NCBI RefSeq assembly: GCF_001442805.1
Contig: NZ_CP011131.1
Span: forward strand, 558,001 to 622,000
Length of the DNA: 64,000 nucleotides
Direction: 5' to 3'
Origin: Lysobacter gummosus
GTDB lineage: Bacteria; Pseudomonadota; Gammaproteobacteria; Xanthomonadales; Xanthomonadaceae
The notes under the pieces are model-generated. The model saw only the letters and a list, made by a program, of their open reading frames with translations, ran no database searches and was not told the origin of the DNA. Within the stretch, counting starts at the first letter, position 1, and each line of letters starts with the position of its first letter. Below are positions 34,630-43,946 of this stretch, piece after piece. A program made the translations under genes and the position numbers.

Positions 34630-37458
34630 ATGTCGAGATCGAAGCCGGCTTCATCGCAACACCAATTCAATCGCCACCTGTTGACGGTGGCCCTGGCCTC
34701 GCTGGGGCTGTGCAGCTCCTGGGCCGCCTGGAGCGCGGAACTGCCATCGGCCGCCGAGGCGCCCGCGCCGCAGGACGCCGCGCCCGCCGCCGCGCAAGCC
34801 GCGCCGCAAAGCGCCGCGCACGAGCTCGACGCGGTCCAGGTCACCGGCAACCGCCGCGTGCAGTCGATCCAGAAATACGCCGGCACCATCCAGTCCTTCA
34901 GCGGCGAAGACCTGACCAAGCTCGGCATCAACACCGACTTCCGCAATCTGCAGGCGGTAGTGCCGGGATTGCAGATCACCAAGCAGGAAGGCAAGTACGA
35001 AATCTTCCTGCGCGGCATCGGCGCGGCCGATTCGGATTTCTCCTCCGATCCGTCGGTGGCGACCTATTACAACGGCATCTACCTGCCGCGTCCGCGTTCG
35101 ATCGGCCCGATGTTCTTCGACGTGGACCGCATCGAAGTCAACAAGGGCCCGCAGGGCACGGTGCGCGGCCGTAACGCCACCGGCGGCTCGATCAACGTCA
35201 TCTCCAAGCGCCCCGAACTCGGCGTGACCAGCGGCGGTCTGAAGATCGGCGCCGGCAACTACGACTTCACCACCGCCGAGGGCGTGCTGAACCTGCCGAT
35301 CGGCGAGACCTTCGCCCTGCGCGCGGCGCTGTTCGACGAAGAGCGCTCCTCGTACATCACCAACGGCTATCCCAAGTCGCTGTTCGACGCCGAAGGCCCG
35401 AGCGCGCTCGACAACCAGGCCGCGCGCCTGTCGATGCTGTGGGAGCCCAACGACAAGTTCTCCGCGTTCGTGATGCTGGACAAGGTGACCGAGCGCGGCA
35501 CCGGCGACCCGGGCCTGTTCGCCGAGCGCGGTCTGTCGGCGGGCTACGACATCAAGGATCTCAACGACCCGTTCAAGCAATACTTCCGCACCCAGGGCAA
35601 GACCACCAACGACATCGAAGGCGTCGCCGGCACCTTCACCTATGCCTTCAACGACAAGGTCTCGGTGGAGTTCAACACCTCCTACCGCAAGTACGATTTC
35701 TACAACCGCAACGCTTCGCGCGAGTGGCAGCTCGGCCCGGTGTACCCGGGGTCCGAGCGCGAGGCCTATTTCAACCCGGAACGGTTGAAGTGGTACGACA
35801 CCTTCTATCAGGCGGACAAATCCAGTTCGACCATCAATGAGCTGCGCTTCTTCGGCGACACCGGCCGCCTGATCTGGTCGGCGGGCCTGTTCAACTACGA
35901 AGAGAAGTACGACTACGTATCGTGGGACGTCGGCAACGGCTACTTCGGCGATTGCGACTGGTGGACGCCCGGCACGGTCTGCGGCTATCAGGACGGCCTG
36001 GGCGGCGAGAACCGCGGCGACAACTCCAAGGTCGAATCGAACGCGGTCTACGGCGATTTCAGCTTCGCCGCGACCGATTCGCTGCGCGTGATCGGCGGCA
36101 TCCGCTACACCCGCGACAAGAAGATCGCGCGCGAATCCAACATCAAGTATCAATTCATCGTGCCCGAGGAGCTGTTCCAGCAGTTCACCGGCCAGCCGAT
36201 CGACACCTCCACCAATCCCTACACCACCGGTCTGATCCTGGGTTCGCCCGGCTTCCGCCTGGCGCCTCCGGGCGACCGCCGCGGCGGCGATCCGAGCATC
36301 TGCACCGGCTGGTCGCCGGCCGACCTGCGTTGCGGTCCGGGCGGCAACACGCTCGACTACTTCCTCGGCGGCTTCGACAGCTTCGGCGCCAACGACAACT
36401 GGGCGCAGTTCCTGCAGAAGAACCGCGACCAGATCCAGGTGATCGCGCGCTCGGACTTCCCCGGCGGCAAGAGCGAAGACGTCTACAAGGACAGCTACGT
36501 CGATTGGCGCGTGGGCTTCGAGTACGACGTCAATCCGCAGGTGATGCTGTACGGCACCGTGTCCACCGGCACGCGTTCGGGCGGCATCAACCGTCCGCTC
36601 TCGCTCAACGACGGCAGCGCGCTGGCGCCGAGCTTCGAGCCGGAAGAGCTGACCTCCTACGAGGCCGGCATCAAGGGCGATTATCTGTGGGGCGAGACGC
36701 CGGTGCGCCTGAACGCGTCGGTGTTCTTCTACGATTACAAGAACAAGGTGCTGCAGAACCTGATCGACGTGCCGGCGCCGACGCCGACCAACCCGAACGC
36801 GACCAGCCGCCAGGTGTTCAACGACAACGCCGCCAACGCCAGCGTGCTGGGTCTGGAACTGGAAGGCCGGGTCGGGCTGCCGCACGGCTTCAACCTGGGC
36901 TACAACTTCACCTATCTGGACGCGACCTTCGACGACTCGATGGTGCTCGACACCCGCTCCGGCGGCCTGGGTTTGATCGTGCCGCTGGACGGCAACCGTC
37001 TGCCGAACACGTCGAAGTACAACGCCAACGTCAGTCTGTCGCAGACCATCGACATCAACCACGGCGCGCTGTCTTCGTTCGATTGGACGATCAACCTGAC
37101 CTACCGTTCGGACTACTACCTGACCGCGTTCAACAGCCGCGGCTTCGGTTTGGATGCGAACGGCCGGGTGATCGAGATTCCGCTCAAGGACATGCCGTTC
37201 AACAACGGCTCCAACCCGGCCGCGGGCGGCGGCCCGGCCAATGGGCTGGCGATGCGCGACGATGTGGACGGGTTCCTGACGGTCAATGTTTCGGCCGGCG
37301 TGAATTTCGGCACCGACAATCAGTTCCGCATCGATGGTTTTGTGTCGAACCTGACCGATGAGGTGTATTCGGGTAAGGGCTTCGTCAACAACGCGACCAA
37401 TATCCGGTATTTGAATACGCCGCGGATGTATGGGGTGCGGTTCTCGTCGCAGTTCTGA
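34630..37458 (+). CDS. TonB-dependent receptor, probably for maltodextrins
   Basis: 942 residues. A signal peptide (LLTVALASLGLCSSWAAWSA) precedes an Ala/Pro stretch and a TonB-box-like segment (ELDAVQVTGNRR). The plug domain shows TIQSFSGEDLTKLG, LQAVVPGLQITKQEGKYEIF, IGPMFFDVDRIEVNKGPQG and TVRGRNATGGSINVISKRPE. The barrel ends MYGVRFSSQF. Its substrate is inferred from context: divergent alpha-glucosidase, followed by a sugar MFS transporter, an amylase and a LacI regulator. TonB receptors replace maltoporin in Caulobacter and Xanthomonas maltodextrin loci. No SusD-like partner is present. Confidence 0.9.
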   Translation: MSRSKPASSQHQFNRHLLTVALASLGLCSSWAAWSAELPSAAEAPAPQDAAPAAAQAAPQSAAHELDAVQVTGNRRVQSIQKYAGTIQSFSGEDLTKLGINTDFRNLQAVVPGLQITKQEGKYEIFLRGIGAADSDFSSDPSVATYYNGIYLPRPRSIGPMFFDVDRIEVNKGPQGTVRGRNATGGSINVISKRPELGVTSGGLKIGAGNYDFTTAEGVLNLPIGETFALRAALFDEERSSYITNGYPKSLFDAEGPSALDNQAARLSMLWEPNDKFSAFVMLDKVTERGTGDPGLFAERGLSAGYDIKDLNDPFKQYFRTQGKTTNDIEGVAGTFTYAFNDKVSVEFNTSYRKYDFYNRNASREWQLGPVYPGSEREAYFNPERLKWYDTFYQADKSSSTINELRFFGDTGRLIWSAGLFNYEEKYDYVSWDVGNGYFGDCDWWTPGTVCGYQDGLGGENRGDNSKVESNAVYGDFSFAATDSLRVIGGIRYTRDKKIARESNIKYQFIVPEELFQQFTGQPIDTSTNPYTTGLILGSPGFRLAPPGDRRGGDPSICTGWSPADLRCGPGGNTLDYFLGGFDSFGANDNWAQFLQKNRDQIQVIARSDFPGGKSEDVYKDSYVDWRVGFEYDVNPQVMLYGTVSTGTRSGGINRPLSLNDGSALAPSFEPEELTSYEAGIKGDYLWGETPVRLNASVFFYDYKNKVLQNLIDVPAPTPTNPNATSRQVFNDNAANASVLGLELEGRVGLPHGFNLGYNFTYLDATFDDSMVLDTRSGGLGLIVPLDGNRLPNTSKYNANVSLSQTIDINHGALSSFDWTINLTYRSDYYLTAFNSRGFGLDANGRVIEIPLKDMPFNNGSNPAAGGGPANGLAMRDDVDGFLTVNVSAGVNFGTDNQFRIDGFVSNLTDEVYSGKGFVNNATNIRYLNTPRMYGVRFSSQF

Positions 37459-37482
37459 GGGCGCAGGCGAATCCCCGCTTGT

Positions 37483-37683
37483 CTTCCCCCTTTGAAAAGG
37501 GGGGATTGAGGGGGATTTGCTTTTTCGCTCTTGACGCGGCGCAACGGCAAAAGCAAATCCCCCCTGGCCCCCCCTTTTTCAAAGGGGGGAACGGGTTCGC
37601 GGTGATCGGGGAAGCACGTCGTAGCCGCTTGTCTTCCCCCTTTGGAAAAGGGGGATTGAGGGGGATTCGCTTTTCGGCCCCAC
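37483..37683. repeat. Hairpin repeats (CCCCCTTTGAAAAGGGGG family)
   Basis: Three hairpin units: near 37486-37505, 37558-37590 and 37637-37660, with the spacers cttttcg-type blocks and aagcaaatccccc seen in the tandem array at 23391. They fill the gap between the receptor and the MFS transporter gene and may stabilise or end the receptor transcript. The apparent minus-strand frames crossing them are artefacts. Confidence 0.8.
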
Positions 37684-37717
37684 CCACCGCGCCCCCCCTC
37701 CATGCCAGTATCGACCC

Positions 37718-39223
37718 ATGACCGATAGCCGCGACTCCGCCGTCCCGCACCGCAAGCCGCAACTGTCGTTCTGGCAGATCTGGAACATGTGCTTCGGCTT
37801 CCTCGGCATCCAGTTCGGCTTCGCCCTGCAGAACGCCAATGTCAGCCGCATCTTCCAGACCCTGGGCGCGCCGATCGACGACATCCCGATGCTGTGGATC
37901 GCCGCGCCGCTGACCGGCCTGATCGTGCAACCCATCGTCGGTTATCTGTCCGACCGCACCTGGACCGGGCTCGGCCGGCGCCGTCCGTATTTTCTCGTTG
38001 GCGCCGCGCTGGCCACGCTCGCGCTGCTGGCGATGCCCAATTCGCCCTCGCTGTGGATCGCCGCCGGCCTGCTGTGGATGCTCGACGCCTCCATCAACAT
38101 CTCGATGGAGCCCTTCCGCGCTTTCGTCGGCGACCAACTGCCGCAACAGCAGCGCGCGAGCGGCTACGCGATGCAGAGTTTCTTCATCGGCGTGGGCTCG
38201 GTGGTCGCGAGCCTGCTGCCGTTTGCGCTGGCGCATTTCGGCGTGGGCAATACCGCCGGCCCCGGCGAAGTGCCGGACACCGTGCGCTACGCGTTCTACT
38301 TCGGCGGCGCGGTGCTGCTGCTGTCGGTCGGTTGGACGGTGCTGCGCACGCGCGAGTATCCGCCGCGGGAATTGCTCGCCTTCGACGAAGCGCCGCCGCC
38401 GCCGCCGCGCGACCGCGACCGCGTGCGCTGTCTGCTGCTGGGCGCGTCGTGGATGGTGGTCGGCGGCATCTGCGCGACCACGATCTCGATGATGGCGCTG
38501 GATCGCCAGCTGTACGTGCTGGCCGCGCTGATCGCCGCGTTCGGCCTGGCCTTGGTTATCCGCGGCCTGGTCCGCGACGGCGGTGGCTTCGCCACGGTCA
38601 TGGACGATCTGGGCGCGATGCCGCCGACCATGCTGCGCCTGGCGCTGGTGCAGTTCTTCTCGTGGTTCGCCTTGTTCGCGATGTGGATCTACACCACGCC
38701 GGCGGTCACGCAACTGCATTACCACAGCAGCGACACCGCCTCGGCGGCGTATAACGAAGGCGCCAACTGGGTCGGGGTGCTGTTCGCCGCCTACAACGGC
38801 TTCGCCGCGCTCGCCGCCATCATGATTCCGCCGATGACGCGGCGCTGGGGCCTGCGCCGCAGCCATTTGTTCAACGTCGCCCTCGGCGGCGCCGGCCTGA
38901 TCTCGATCGCGCTGATCCGCGACCCGCAATGGTTGCTGCTGTCGATGCTGGGCGTCGGCTTCGCCTGGGCCTCGATCCTGTCGCTGCCCTACGCGATGCT
39001 GTCCGACAGCGTGCCGGCGGCGAAGATGGGCGTGTTCATGGGCATCTTCAATTTCTTCATCGTGATCCCGCAATTGGTCGCGGCCAGTCTGCTCGGGTTC
39101 CTGGTCAAGCACGCCTTCGGCGGGCATCCGGCGGCGGCGCTGGTGATCGGCGGCATCAGTCTGTTCATCGCCGGCCTGTGCGTGCTGTGGGTGCGCGAGC
39201 CCGGCACGGAGACGCGGGCGTGA
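37718..39223 (+). CDS. MFS sugar transporter (maltose/maltodextrin type)
   Basis: 501 residues and about 12 membrane helices. The N-terminal QLSFWQIWNMCFGFLGIQFG and the loop GYLSDRTWTGLGRRRPYFLV with its RRRP sequence are typical of the GPH/SLC45-like sugar-transporter clan. This clan includes the bacterial MFS carriers found in TonB-dependent maltodextrin loci of Alteromonadales and Xanthomonadales. It should move maltooligosaccharides across the inner membrane by proton symport. The stop codon overlaps the amylase start by four bases (GTGA), so the two are translationally coupled. Confidence 0.92.
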   Translation: MTDSRDSAVPHRKPQLSFWQIWNMCFGFLGIQFGFALQNANVSRIFQTLGAPIDDIPMLWIAAPLTGLIVQPIVGYLSDRTWTGLGRRRPYFLVGAALATLALLAMPNSPSLWIAAGLLWMLDASINISMEPFRAFVGDQLPQQQRASGYAMQSFFIGVGSVVASLLPFALAHFGVGNTAGPGEVPDTVRYAFYFGGAVLLLSVGWTVLRTREYPPRELLAFDEAPPPPPRDRDRVRCLLLGASWMVVGGICATTISMMALDRQLYVLAALIAAFGLALVIRGLVRDGGGFATVMDDLGAMPPTMLRLALVQFFSWFALFAMWIYTTPAVTQLHYHSSDTASAAYNEGANWVGVLFAAYNGFAALAAIMIPPMTRRWGLRRSHLFNVALGGAGLISIALIRDPQWLLLSMLGVGFAWASILSLPYAMLSDSVPAAKMGVFMGIFNFFIVIPQLVAASLLGFLVKHAFGGHPAAALVIGGISLFIAGLCVLWVREPGTETRA

Positions 39224-40911
39224 GGGCTTTGCCGGTCGTCGCCCTGGCGCTGGCGTTGTGCGGTTGCGCGCAGGCCACGCGCGGCACGGCGCCGTCGCGC
39301 GATTACTACGGCACGCTGGAGCCGATGGCCAGCGACGCGGTGTACTTCGTCGTCACCGATCGCTTCGTCAACGGCGACACCGGCAACGATCATCGCGATC
39401 AGGGCGGGCCGGATCCGGCCACGCGCAGCTTCGACCGGCCCGTGCCCGGCGCGCCGAAGGGCGAGAGCGACAACATCGGTTATCTCGGCGGCGACTTCAA
39501 AGGCCTGCTCGACAACGCCGATTACATCCGCGACATGGGCTTCGGCGCGGTCTGGCTGACGCCGATCGTGGACAACCCGGATGAAGCCTTCACCGGCGGC
39601 GACGCGGTGACCTGGGGCGGCGCGTTCCAGGACCGCGGCAAGACCGGCTATCACGGTTACTGGGGCGTGGATTTCTATCGCCTCGATGAGCACCTGCCCA
39701 GCCGCGACCTGGATTTCGCCGGCTTGACCGCGGGTTTGAAGCGGCACGGCTTGAAGACCGTGCTCGACATCGTCGCCAATCACGGCTCGCCCTCGTTCAC
39801 CATGCCCAGGGATCAGCCCAAGTACGGCGAGATCTATCGCGATGGCGTGCTGGTCGCCGATCACCAGAATCTGCCGCCGGAAAAGCTCGACCCAGCGCAC
39901 AACCCCTTGCACCGGTTCTTCCATAACGAAAAGGATCTGGTGCAGCTGTCGAATATCGACGACACCCATCCGGCGGTGCTGGATTACTTCGTCGGCGCGT
40001 ATTCGCAGTGGATCGACCAAGGCGCCGACGCTTTTCGGATCGACACCATCCGGCATATGCCGCCGGCGTTCTGGAAGCAGTTCGCCGATCGCATCCGCGC
40101 CAAGCGTCCCGGGTTCTTCATGTTCGGCGAAGCCTTCGACTACAAGGCGGAGAACATCGCGCCGTTCACCTGGGCCAGCAACGGCGGTGTGAGCGTGCTC
40201 GACTTCCCGTTGAAGCAGCGCATGGCCGAGGTGTTCGGCCGCGGCCGCGGCGACTTCGCGCTGCTGTCCGACCGTCTTTATCTGACCGACGGGCCGTACG
40301 CGAATCCGTACGAGCTGATGACGTTCTACGACAATCACGACATGCCGCGCCTGGATGCCAGCGACGCGGGTTTCATCGATGCCAACAACTGGCTGTTCAC
40401 CGCGCGCGGCATTCCGGTGATCTATTACGGCTCGGAGGTCGGTTTCGAGCGCGGCAAGGCCGAGCATGCGGGCAATCGCAATTACTTCGGCCAGCAGCGC
40501 ATCGAGGCGGCGCGCGAGCATCCGATTCGCGCCGCGCTCAAGCGCATCGCGAAGGTTCGCGAAACCACGCCAGCCTTGCAGCGCGGCTTGCATTTGAACG
40601 TGGTGATGCAGGGCGATCGCGCGGCGTTCTATCGGGTCTACGAGCATGGCGGGCAGTCCCAGATAGCTCTGGTGCTGCTCAACAAGGGCGATGCGGCGGC
40701 GGACTTCGAGGTGCGCGAGTATCTGCAGGCCGGGCGCTGGCGCGCGGCCTTGGGTGGGAGCGAAGTTGAAGTCGGCGAGGGCGCTGGCGGCGTGCTGAAG
40801 GCGACCGTTGCGGCGCATGGGGTGGAGGTGTTCGTGCTGGATGCGCCGGTGGTGCGGGGCGATCTGGTTACGGCGTTGGATAGGGCGATGGCTCGCGCGC
40901 GTAGGCGGTGA
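39220..40911 (+). CDS. GH13 alpha-amylase, predicted lipoprotein
   Basis: 563 residues starting at GTG (39220), which overlaps the transporter stop. A lipobox (VALALALCGC, lipidated Cys about residue 14) indicates a lipid-anchored exported enzyme. GH13 regions are ASDAVYFVVTDRFVNGDTGN, DIVANHGS (I), GADAFRIDTIRHMPP (II), FFMFGEAFDYK (III) and LMTFYDNHDMPRLDASDAGF (IV). It resembles cyclomaltodextrinase or cyclodextrin-glucanotransferase-like amylases. It should cut starch-derived oligosaccharides in the periplasm or at the cell surface, before or after uptake by the receptor. The longer frame that starts inside the transporter gene was rejected. Confidence 0.93.
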   Translation: MRALPVVALALALCGCAQATRGTAPSRDYYGTLEPMASDAVYFVVTDRFVNGDTGNDHRDQGGPDPATRSFDRPVPGAPKGESDNIGYLGGDFKGLLDNADYIRDMGFGAVWLTPIVDNPDEAFTGGDAVTWGGAFQDRGKTGYHGYWGVDFYRLDEHLPSRDLDFAGLTAGLKRHGLKTVLDIVANHGSPSFTMPRDQPKYGEIYRDGVLVADHQNLPPEKLDPAHNPLHRFFHNEKDLVQLSNIDDTHPAVLDYFVGAYSQWIDQGADAFRIDTIRHMPPAFWKQFADRIRAKRPGFFMFGEAFDYKAENIAPFTWASNGGVSVLDFPLKQRMAEVFGRGRGDFALLSDRLYLTDGPYANPYELMTFYDNHDMPRLDASDAGFIDANNWLFTARGIPVIYYGSEVGFERGKAEHAGNRNYFGQQRIEAAREHPIRAALKRIAKVRETTPALQRGLHLNVVMQGDRAAFYRVYEHGGQSQIALVLLNKGDAAADFEVREYLQAGRWRAALGGSEVEVGEGAGGVLKATVAAHGVEVFVLDAPVVRGDLVTALDRAMARARRR

Positions 40912-40951
40912 GTTTTCTGGGGCTGACCCAGTCGCCTTCGCTCTCTCAAGC

Positions 40952-41063
40952 CGTCATTCCCGCGAAAGCGGGAATCCAGGGCCTTTCGTGCGAGAACGTT
41001 TGAAGTCGCTGGATGTTCGGCTCCGCCGAAGTAAAGCGGAGCCCGCCTTCGCGGGAATGACGG
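40952..41063. repeat. REP-like units (TTCCCGCGAAAGCGGGAA)
   Basis: A unit at 40953-40980 and an inverted partner split by a 30-base segment and ending at 41063. The middle sequence (aatccagggcctttcgtgcg) is identical to part of the cluster at 10793, showing one family. It lies between the amylase and the convergent lacI-type gene. Confidence 0.85.
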
Positions 41064-41141
41064 TAGGTGGGTGCGTGGGCGCGGGACGCGTCAGAAGCGA
41101 AAGGCAGAGGACGAACGCCAACGCGAAGGTCCGAACAACCC

Positions 41142-42173
41142 CTACTCAGCCCCACACGACTTACGCACCACCAACGCCGTAGGCAACCGAATACTTTCCG
41201 CCTCCTCCCCCCGCACCAGACGCATCAGCGTATCCACCAGCAGCTCCCCGGCCTGCTTGGTGTCCTGAAAAATCGTCGTCAGCGGCGGATGCGCGAACCG
41301 CGCCATCGGAATATCGTCGAAACCAATTACCGAGACATCCTCAGGCACGCGCAGCCCGTGCTCGGTCAACGCACGCATCGCCCCAAGCGCGATCAAGTCG
41401 CTGGCGGCGAAGACCGCATCGAAAGCCAACCCGCGCGAGATCAATTCGCGTGCGGCGTCGTGGCCGGCGTCTTCGGAGCTTTCCGCATCCACCTGCAATG
41501 CGCGGTCCAGGACCAGCCCCGCGCCGGCCAGCGCGCGCTCGCAGCCGATGAAACGGTCGAGGAATTCCGGGTAATGGCTGGAAGCGTCGCCCAGAAACGC
41601 CACGCGCTTGCGGCCCAGCGCGACCAGATGCGATCCGGCCTGATGCCCGCCGCCGATGTTTTCGCAGCCGATCGACAGCCCCGGCTGATCGGGCAGGACC
41701 GCGCCCCAGCGGACGAAGCGCGTGCCTTGCTCGACCAGTTTCTGCAGCTTGCCCTGATAGGCCAGGTAATCGCCGTAGCCGAGCAGGATCAGGCCGTCGG
41801 CCTTCATGCTGTCCTCGTAGTCGCCGGCCCAGTCGTCGGACAACTGCTGGAACGAGATCAGCAGGTCCTGGCCGTGGCGCGCGCAGGCGCGGGTGATCGA
41901 GCCGAGCATCGACAGGAAGAACGGGTTGATGTGCGACTCGTCCGGTGTCGGGTCTTCGAACAACAGCATCGCCAGGGTGCCCGAGCGCTGGCGGCGCAGG
42001 CTGGAGGCGTGGCGATCGACCTTGTAGTTGAGCTCGCGCACCACCGCTTCCACGCGCTTGCGGGTTTCGGCGTTGACCAGCGGACTGCCGCTGAGCACGC
42101 GCGACACGGTGGCCTGGGACACGCCGGCCAGGTGGGCGATATCGACCGAGGTCGCTTTCGACTTTCTGCGCAT
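41142..42173 (-). CDS. LacI family transcriptional regulator (probable maltodextrin repressor)
   Basis: 343 residues from the ATG at 42173. The LacI HTH (VDIAHLAGVSQATVSRVLSG) and hinge (NYKVDRHASSLRR) are at the N-terminus, followed by a periplasmic-binding-type sensor domain (GLILLGYGDYLAYQGK, RKRVAFLGDASSHYPE, DAVFAASDLIALGAMRA, VSVIGFDDIPMARFAHPPLT). The gene lies convergent with the amylase and is separated from it only by repeats, so a maltodextrin-responsive role like that of MalR/SusR is likely. The palindromes at 34431 and 34492 are the best candidate operators. Confidence 0.93.
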   Translation of the reverse strand: MRRKSKATSVDIAHLAGVSQATVSRVLSGSPLVNAETRKRVEAVVRELNYKVDRHASSLRRQRSGTLAMLLFEDPTPDESHINPFFLSMLGSITRACARHGQDLLISFQQLSDDWAGDYEDSMKADGLILLGYGDYLAYQGKLQKLVEQGTRFVRWGAVLPDQPGLSIGCENIGGGHQAGSHLVALGRKRVAFLGDASSHYPEFLDRFIGCERALAGAGLVLDRALQVDAESSEDAGHDAARELISRGLAFDAVFAASDLIALGAMRALTEHGLRVPEDVSVIGFDDIPMARFAHPPLTTIFQDTKQAGELLVDTLMRLVRGEEAESIRLPTALVVRKSCGAE

Positions 42174-42216
42174 GGGGCCAGTGTAGCTTTGAAGCGGGAA
42201 CGATGAGGCGGGAATG

Positions 42217-42284
42217 AGGGGAATGGGGAATGGTGGGTTCTCGCGACCTGGAACGCGCGAGAACCCACCATTCCCCATTCCCCT
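42217..42284. repeat. Perfect 29-bp inverted repeat hairpin
   Basis: Arms at 42217-42245 and 42256-42284 are exact reverse complements, separated by 10 bases. The arms consist of ggggaatggggaatgg units followed by ctcgcg. The hairpin overlaps the stop codon region of the permease gene and may end that transcript. A further partial copy (tttcccattccctg) follows. Confidence 0.9.
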
Positions 42285-43224
42285 AATTTCCCATTCCCTG
42301 CTCCAACCTGGGATCCATCCACCCCCGCAACGCATCCACCGCCACGTTGATCGCCACGATCAGCGCGCCGATCACCAGCACCACGCCCAGCACCAGGGTG
42401 TAGTCGCGGTTGAGCGCGCCCTGGACGAAGTAGCGGCCCATGCCGGGGATGCCGAAGACCTGCTCGACCACGGCCGAGCCGGTGACGACGTTGATCAGCG
42501 CCGGCGACAGCCACGCCACCACCGGCAACAGCGCCGGCTTGAGCGCGTGCGCGAACAGCAGCCGGGTTTCCGACAGGCCGCGCGAGCGCGCGGCCTGCAG
42601 GTACTCGGCCGACAGCACGTCGAGCATCGAGGCGCGGGTCAGCCGCGCGCAATAGGCGATGTTGGGCAGCGCCAGCGCGATCGCCGGCAGCACCACGTTG
42701 TCCCATTCGCCCCAGCCGCCGGCCGGCAGCCAGTGCAGGGTCACCGCGAACAGCAGCACCAGGAGCGGGGCGACCACGAATTTCGGGATCGCCAGGCCCA
42801 GCCCGGCGACGAACATCAGCAATCGGTCGGTCCAGCCGCCGGCGCGCAACGCCGCCCACACGCCCAGGCTCACGCCGAACAGCAGCGCCAGCAGCAGGGC
42901 GATGCCGCCGTTGAGCGCGGACACCGGCAAGGCGTTGGCGATCAGCTGATTGACCGTATAGTCCGGATACTGGAACGACGGCCCGAGGTCGCCGCGCAGC
43001 GCGTCGCCGAGCCAGCCCAGGTATTGCATCGGCAGGGACTGATCCAGGCGGTACTGCGCATCGAGCACCGCCTGCACTTCCGGCGGCGCGGCTTTTTCCG
43101 TGTCGAACGGCCCGCCCGGCGCCGCGCGCAGCAGCGCGAAGCACAGCGTGGCCAGCAGCCACAGGGTGATCGCCGCTTCCAGCAGGCGCGAAGCGAGCAG
43201 GCGTGCGAGCGGATGGGCGCGCAT
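42283..43224 (-). CDS. ABC transporter permease, DppB/OppB type
   Basis: 313 residues with about six membrane helices. The DppB/OppB-type extracytoplasmic region (RAAPGGPFDTEKAAPPEVQA) and the EAA-like loop (EYLQAARSRGLSETRLLFAH) are visible, as are VEQVFGIPGMGRYFVQGALN and the C-terminal GWMDPR. It is the inner-membrane channel subunit of a peptide-type importer. The start overlaps the VIT gene stop by one base. The second permease (DppC) and the ATPases (DppD/F) are absent from the operon; the hairpin and the LacI gene follow. Confidence 0.9.
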   Translation of the reverse strand: MRAHPLARLLASRLLEAAITLWLLATLCFALLRAAPGGPFDTEKAAPPEVQAVLDAQYRLDQSLPMQYLGWLGDALRGDLGPSFQYPDYTVNQLIANALPVSALNGGIALLLALLFGVSLGVWAALRAGGWTDRLLMFVAGLGLAIPKFVVAPLLVLLFAVTLHWLPAGGWGEWDNVVLPAIALALPNIAYCARLTRASMLDVLSAEYLQAARSRGLSETRLLFAHALKPALLPVVAWLSPALINVVTGSAVVEQVFGIPGMGRYFVQGALNRDYTLVLGVVLVIGALIVAINVAVDALRGWMDPRLEQGMGN

Positions 43225-43946
43225 CAGACCTGCACGTCGAACAAGCGTCCGACCACGGTCGCCGCGGCCATCGCCAGCGCGCCCCAGAACGCCACCCGCA
43301 ACGCGCCGCGCAGCACCGGCGCGCCGCCGGTCCAGGCCGCGAGCGCGCCGGAGATCGACAGGCCGATCAACGTGGCCGGTATCGCCACGGTTTCGGTCTG
43401 TCCAGCCGGCGCCAGCAGCACCGCGGCGATCGGCAGCGCCGCGCCGCTGACGAACGCCGCCGCCGAGGTCAGCGCCGCCTGCACCGGCCGCGCGCGCAAG
43501 GTGTCGGTGATGCCCAGTTCGTCGCGCGCGTGGCTGGCGAGCGCATCGTGGTCGCTGAGCTGGCGCGCCACTTCGCGCGCCAGCTCGGGCGTGAGGCCGC
43601 GTTGTTCGTAGATGCGCGCCAGCTCCTGCAGTTCGCTCTGCGGATCGTCGTCGAGTTCGCGCTGTTCCACCGCGATGTCGGCGCGCTCGGTGTCGGCCTG
43701 CGATTGCACCGAGACGTATTCGCCGGCCGCCATCGACATCGCTCCGGCGACGGTGCCGGCGATGCCGCTGGTCAGGATCGCCGCGCTGTCGGCGCCGCTC
43801 GCGGCGACGCCGACCACCAGGCCGGCGATGGAGACGATGCCGTCGTTGGCGCCGAGCACCGCCGCGCGCAGCCAGCCCACGCGTTCGGAGCGATGCGGCT
43901 GCGGATCGCCGCTGCGCGCAGACGGTGGGGTCGAAGATGGGGTCAT
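43224..43946 (-). CDS. VIT1/CCC1 family metal transporter
   Basis: 240 residues. The family opening is clear: SERVGWLRAAVLGANDGIVS, then IAGTVAGAMSMAAGEYVSVQ followed by SQADTERADIAVEQRELDDD and the cytoplasmic helix region LARIYEQRGLTPELAREVAR. The final helices are ALTSAAAFVSGAALPIAAV and LIGLSISGALAAWTGG. VIT/CCC1 proteins move iron or manganese across membranes, exporting the metal from the cytoplasm in bacteria. The ATG overlaps the substrate-binding protein stop (ATGA) and its own stop touches the permease start, so translation of three genes is coupled. A larger frame through the upstream gene exists but is a shadow. Confidence 0.92.
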   Translation of the reverse strand: MTPSSTPPSARSGDPQPHRSERVGWLRAAVLGANDGIVSIAGLVVGVAASGADSAAILTSGIAGTVAGAMSMAAGEYVSVQSQADTERADIAVEQRELDDDPQSELQELARIYEQRGLTPELAREVARQLSDHDALASHARDELGITDTLRARPVQAALTSAAAFVSGAALPIAAVLLAPAGQTETVAIPATLIGLSISGALAAWTGGAPVLRGALRVAFWGALAMAAATVVGRLFDVQV

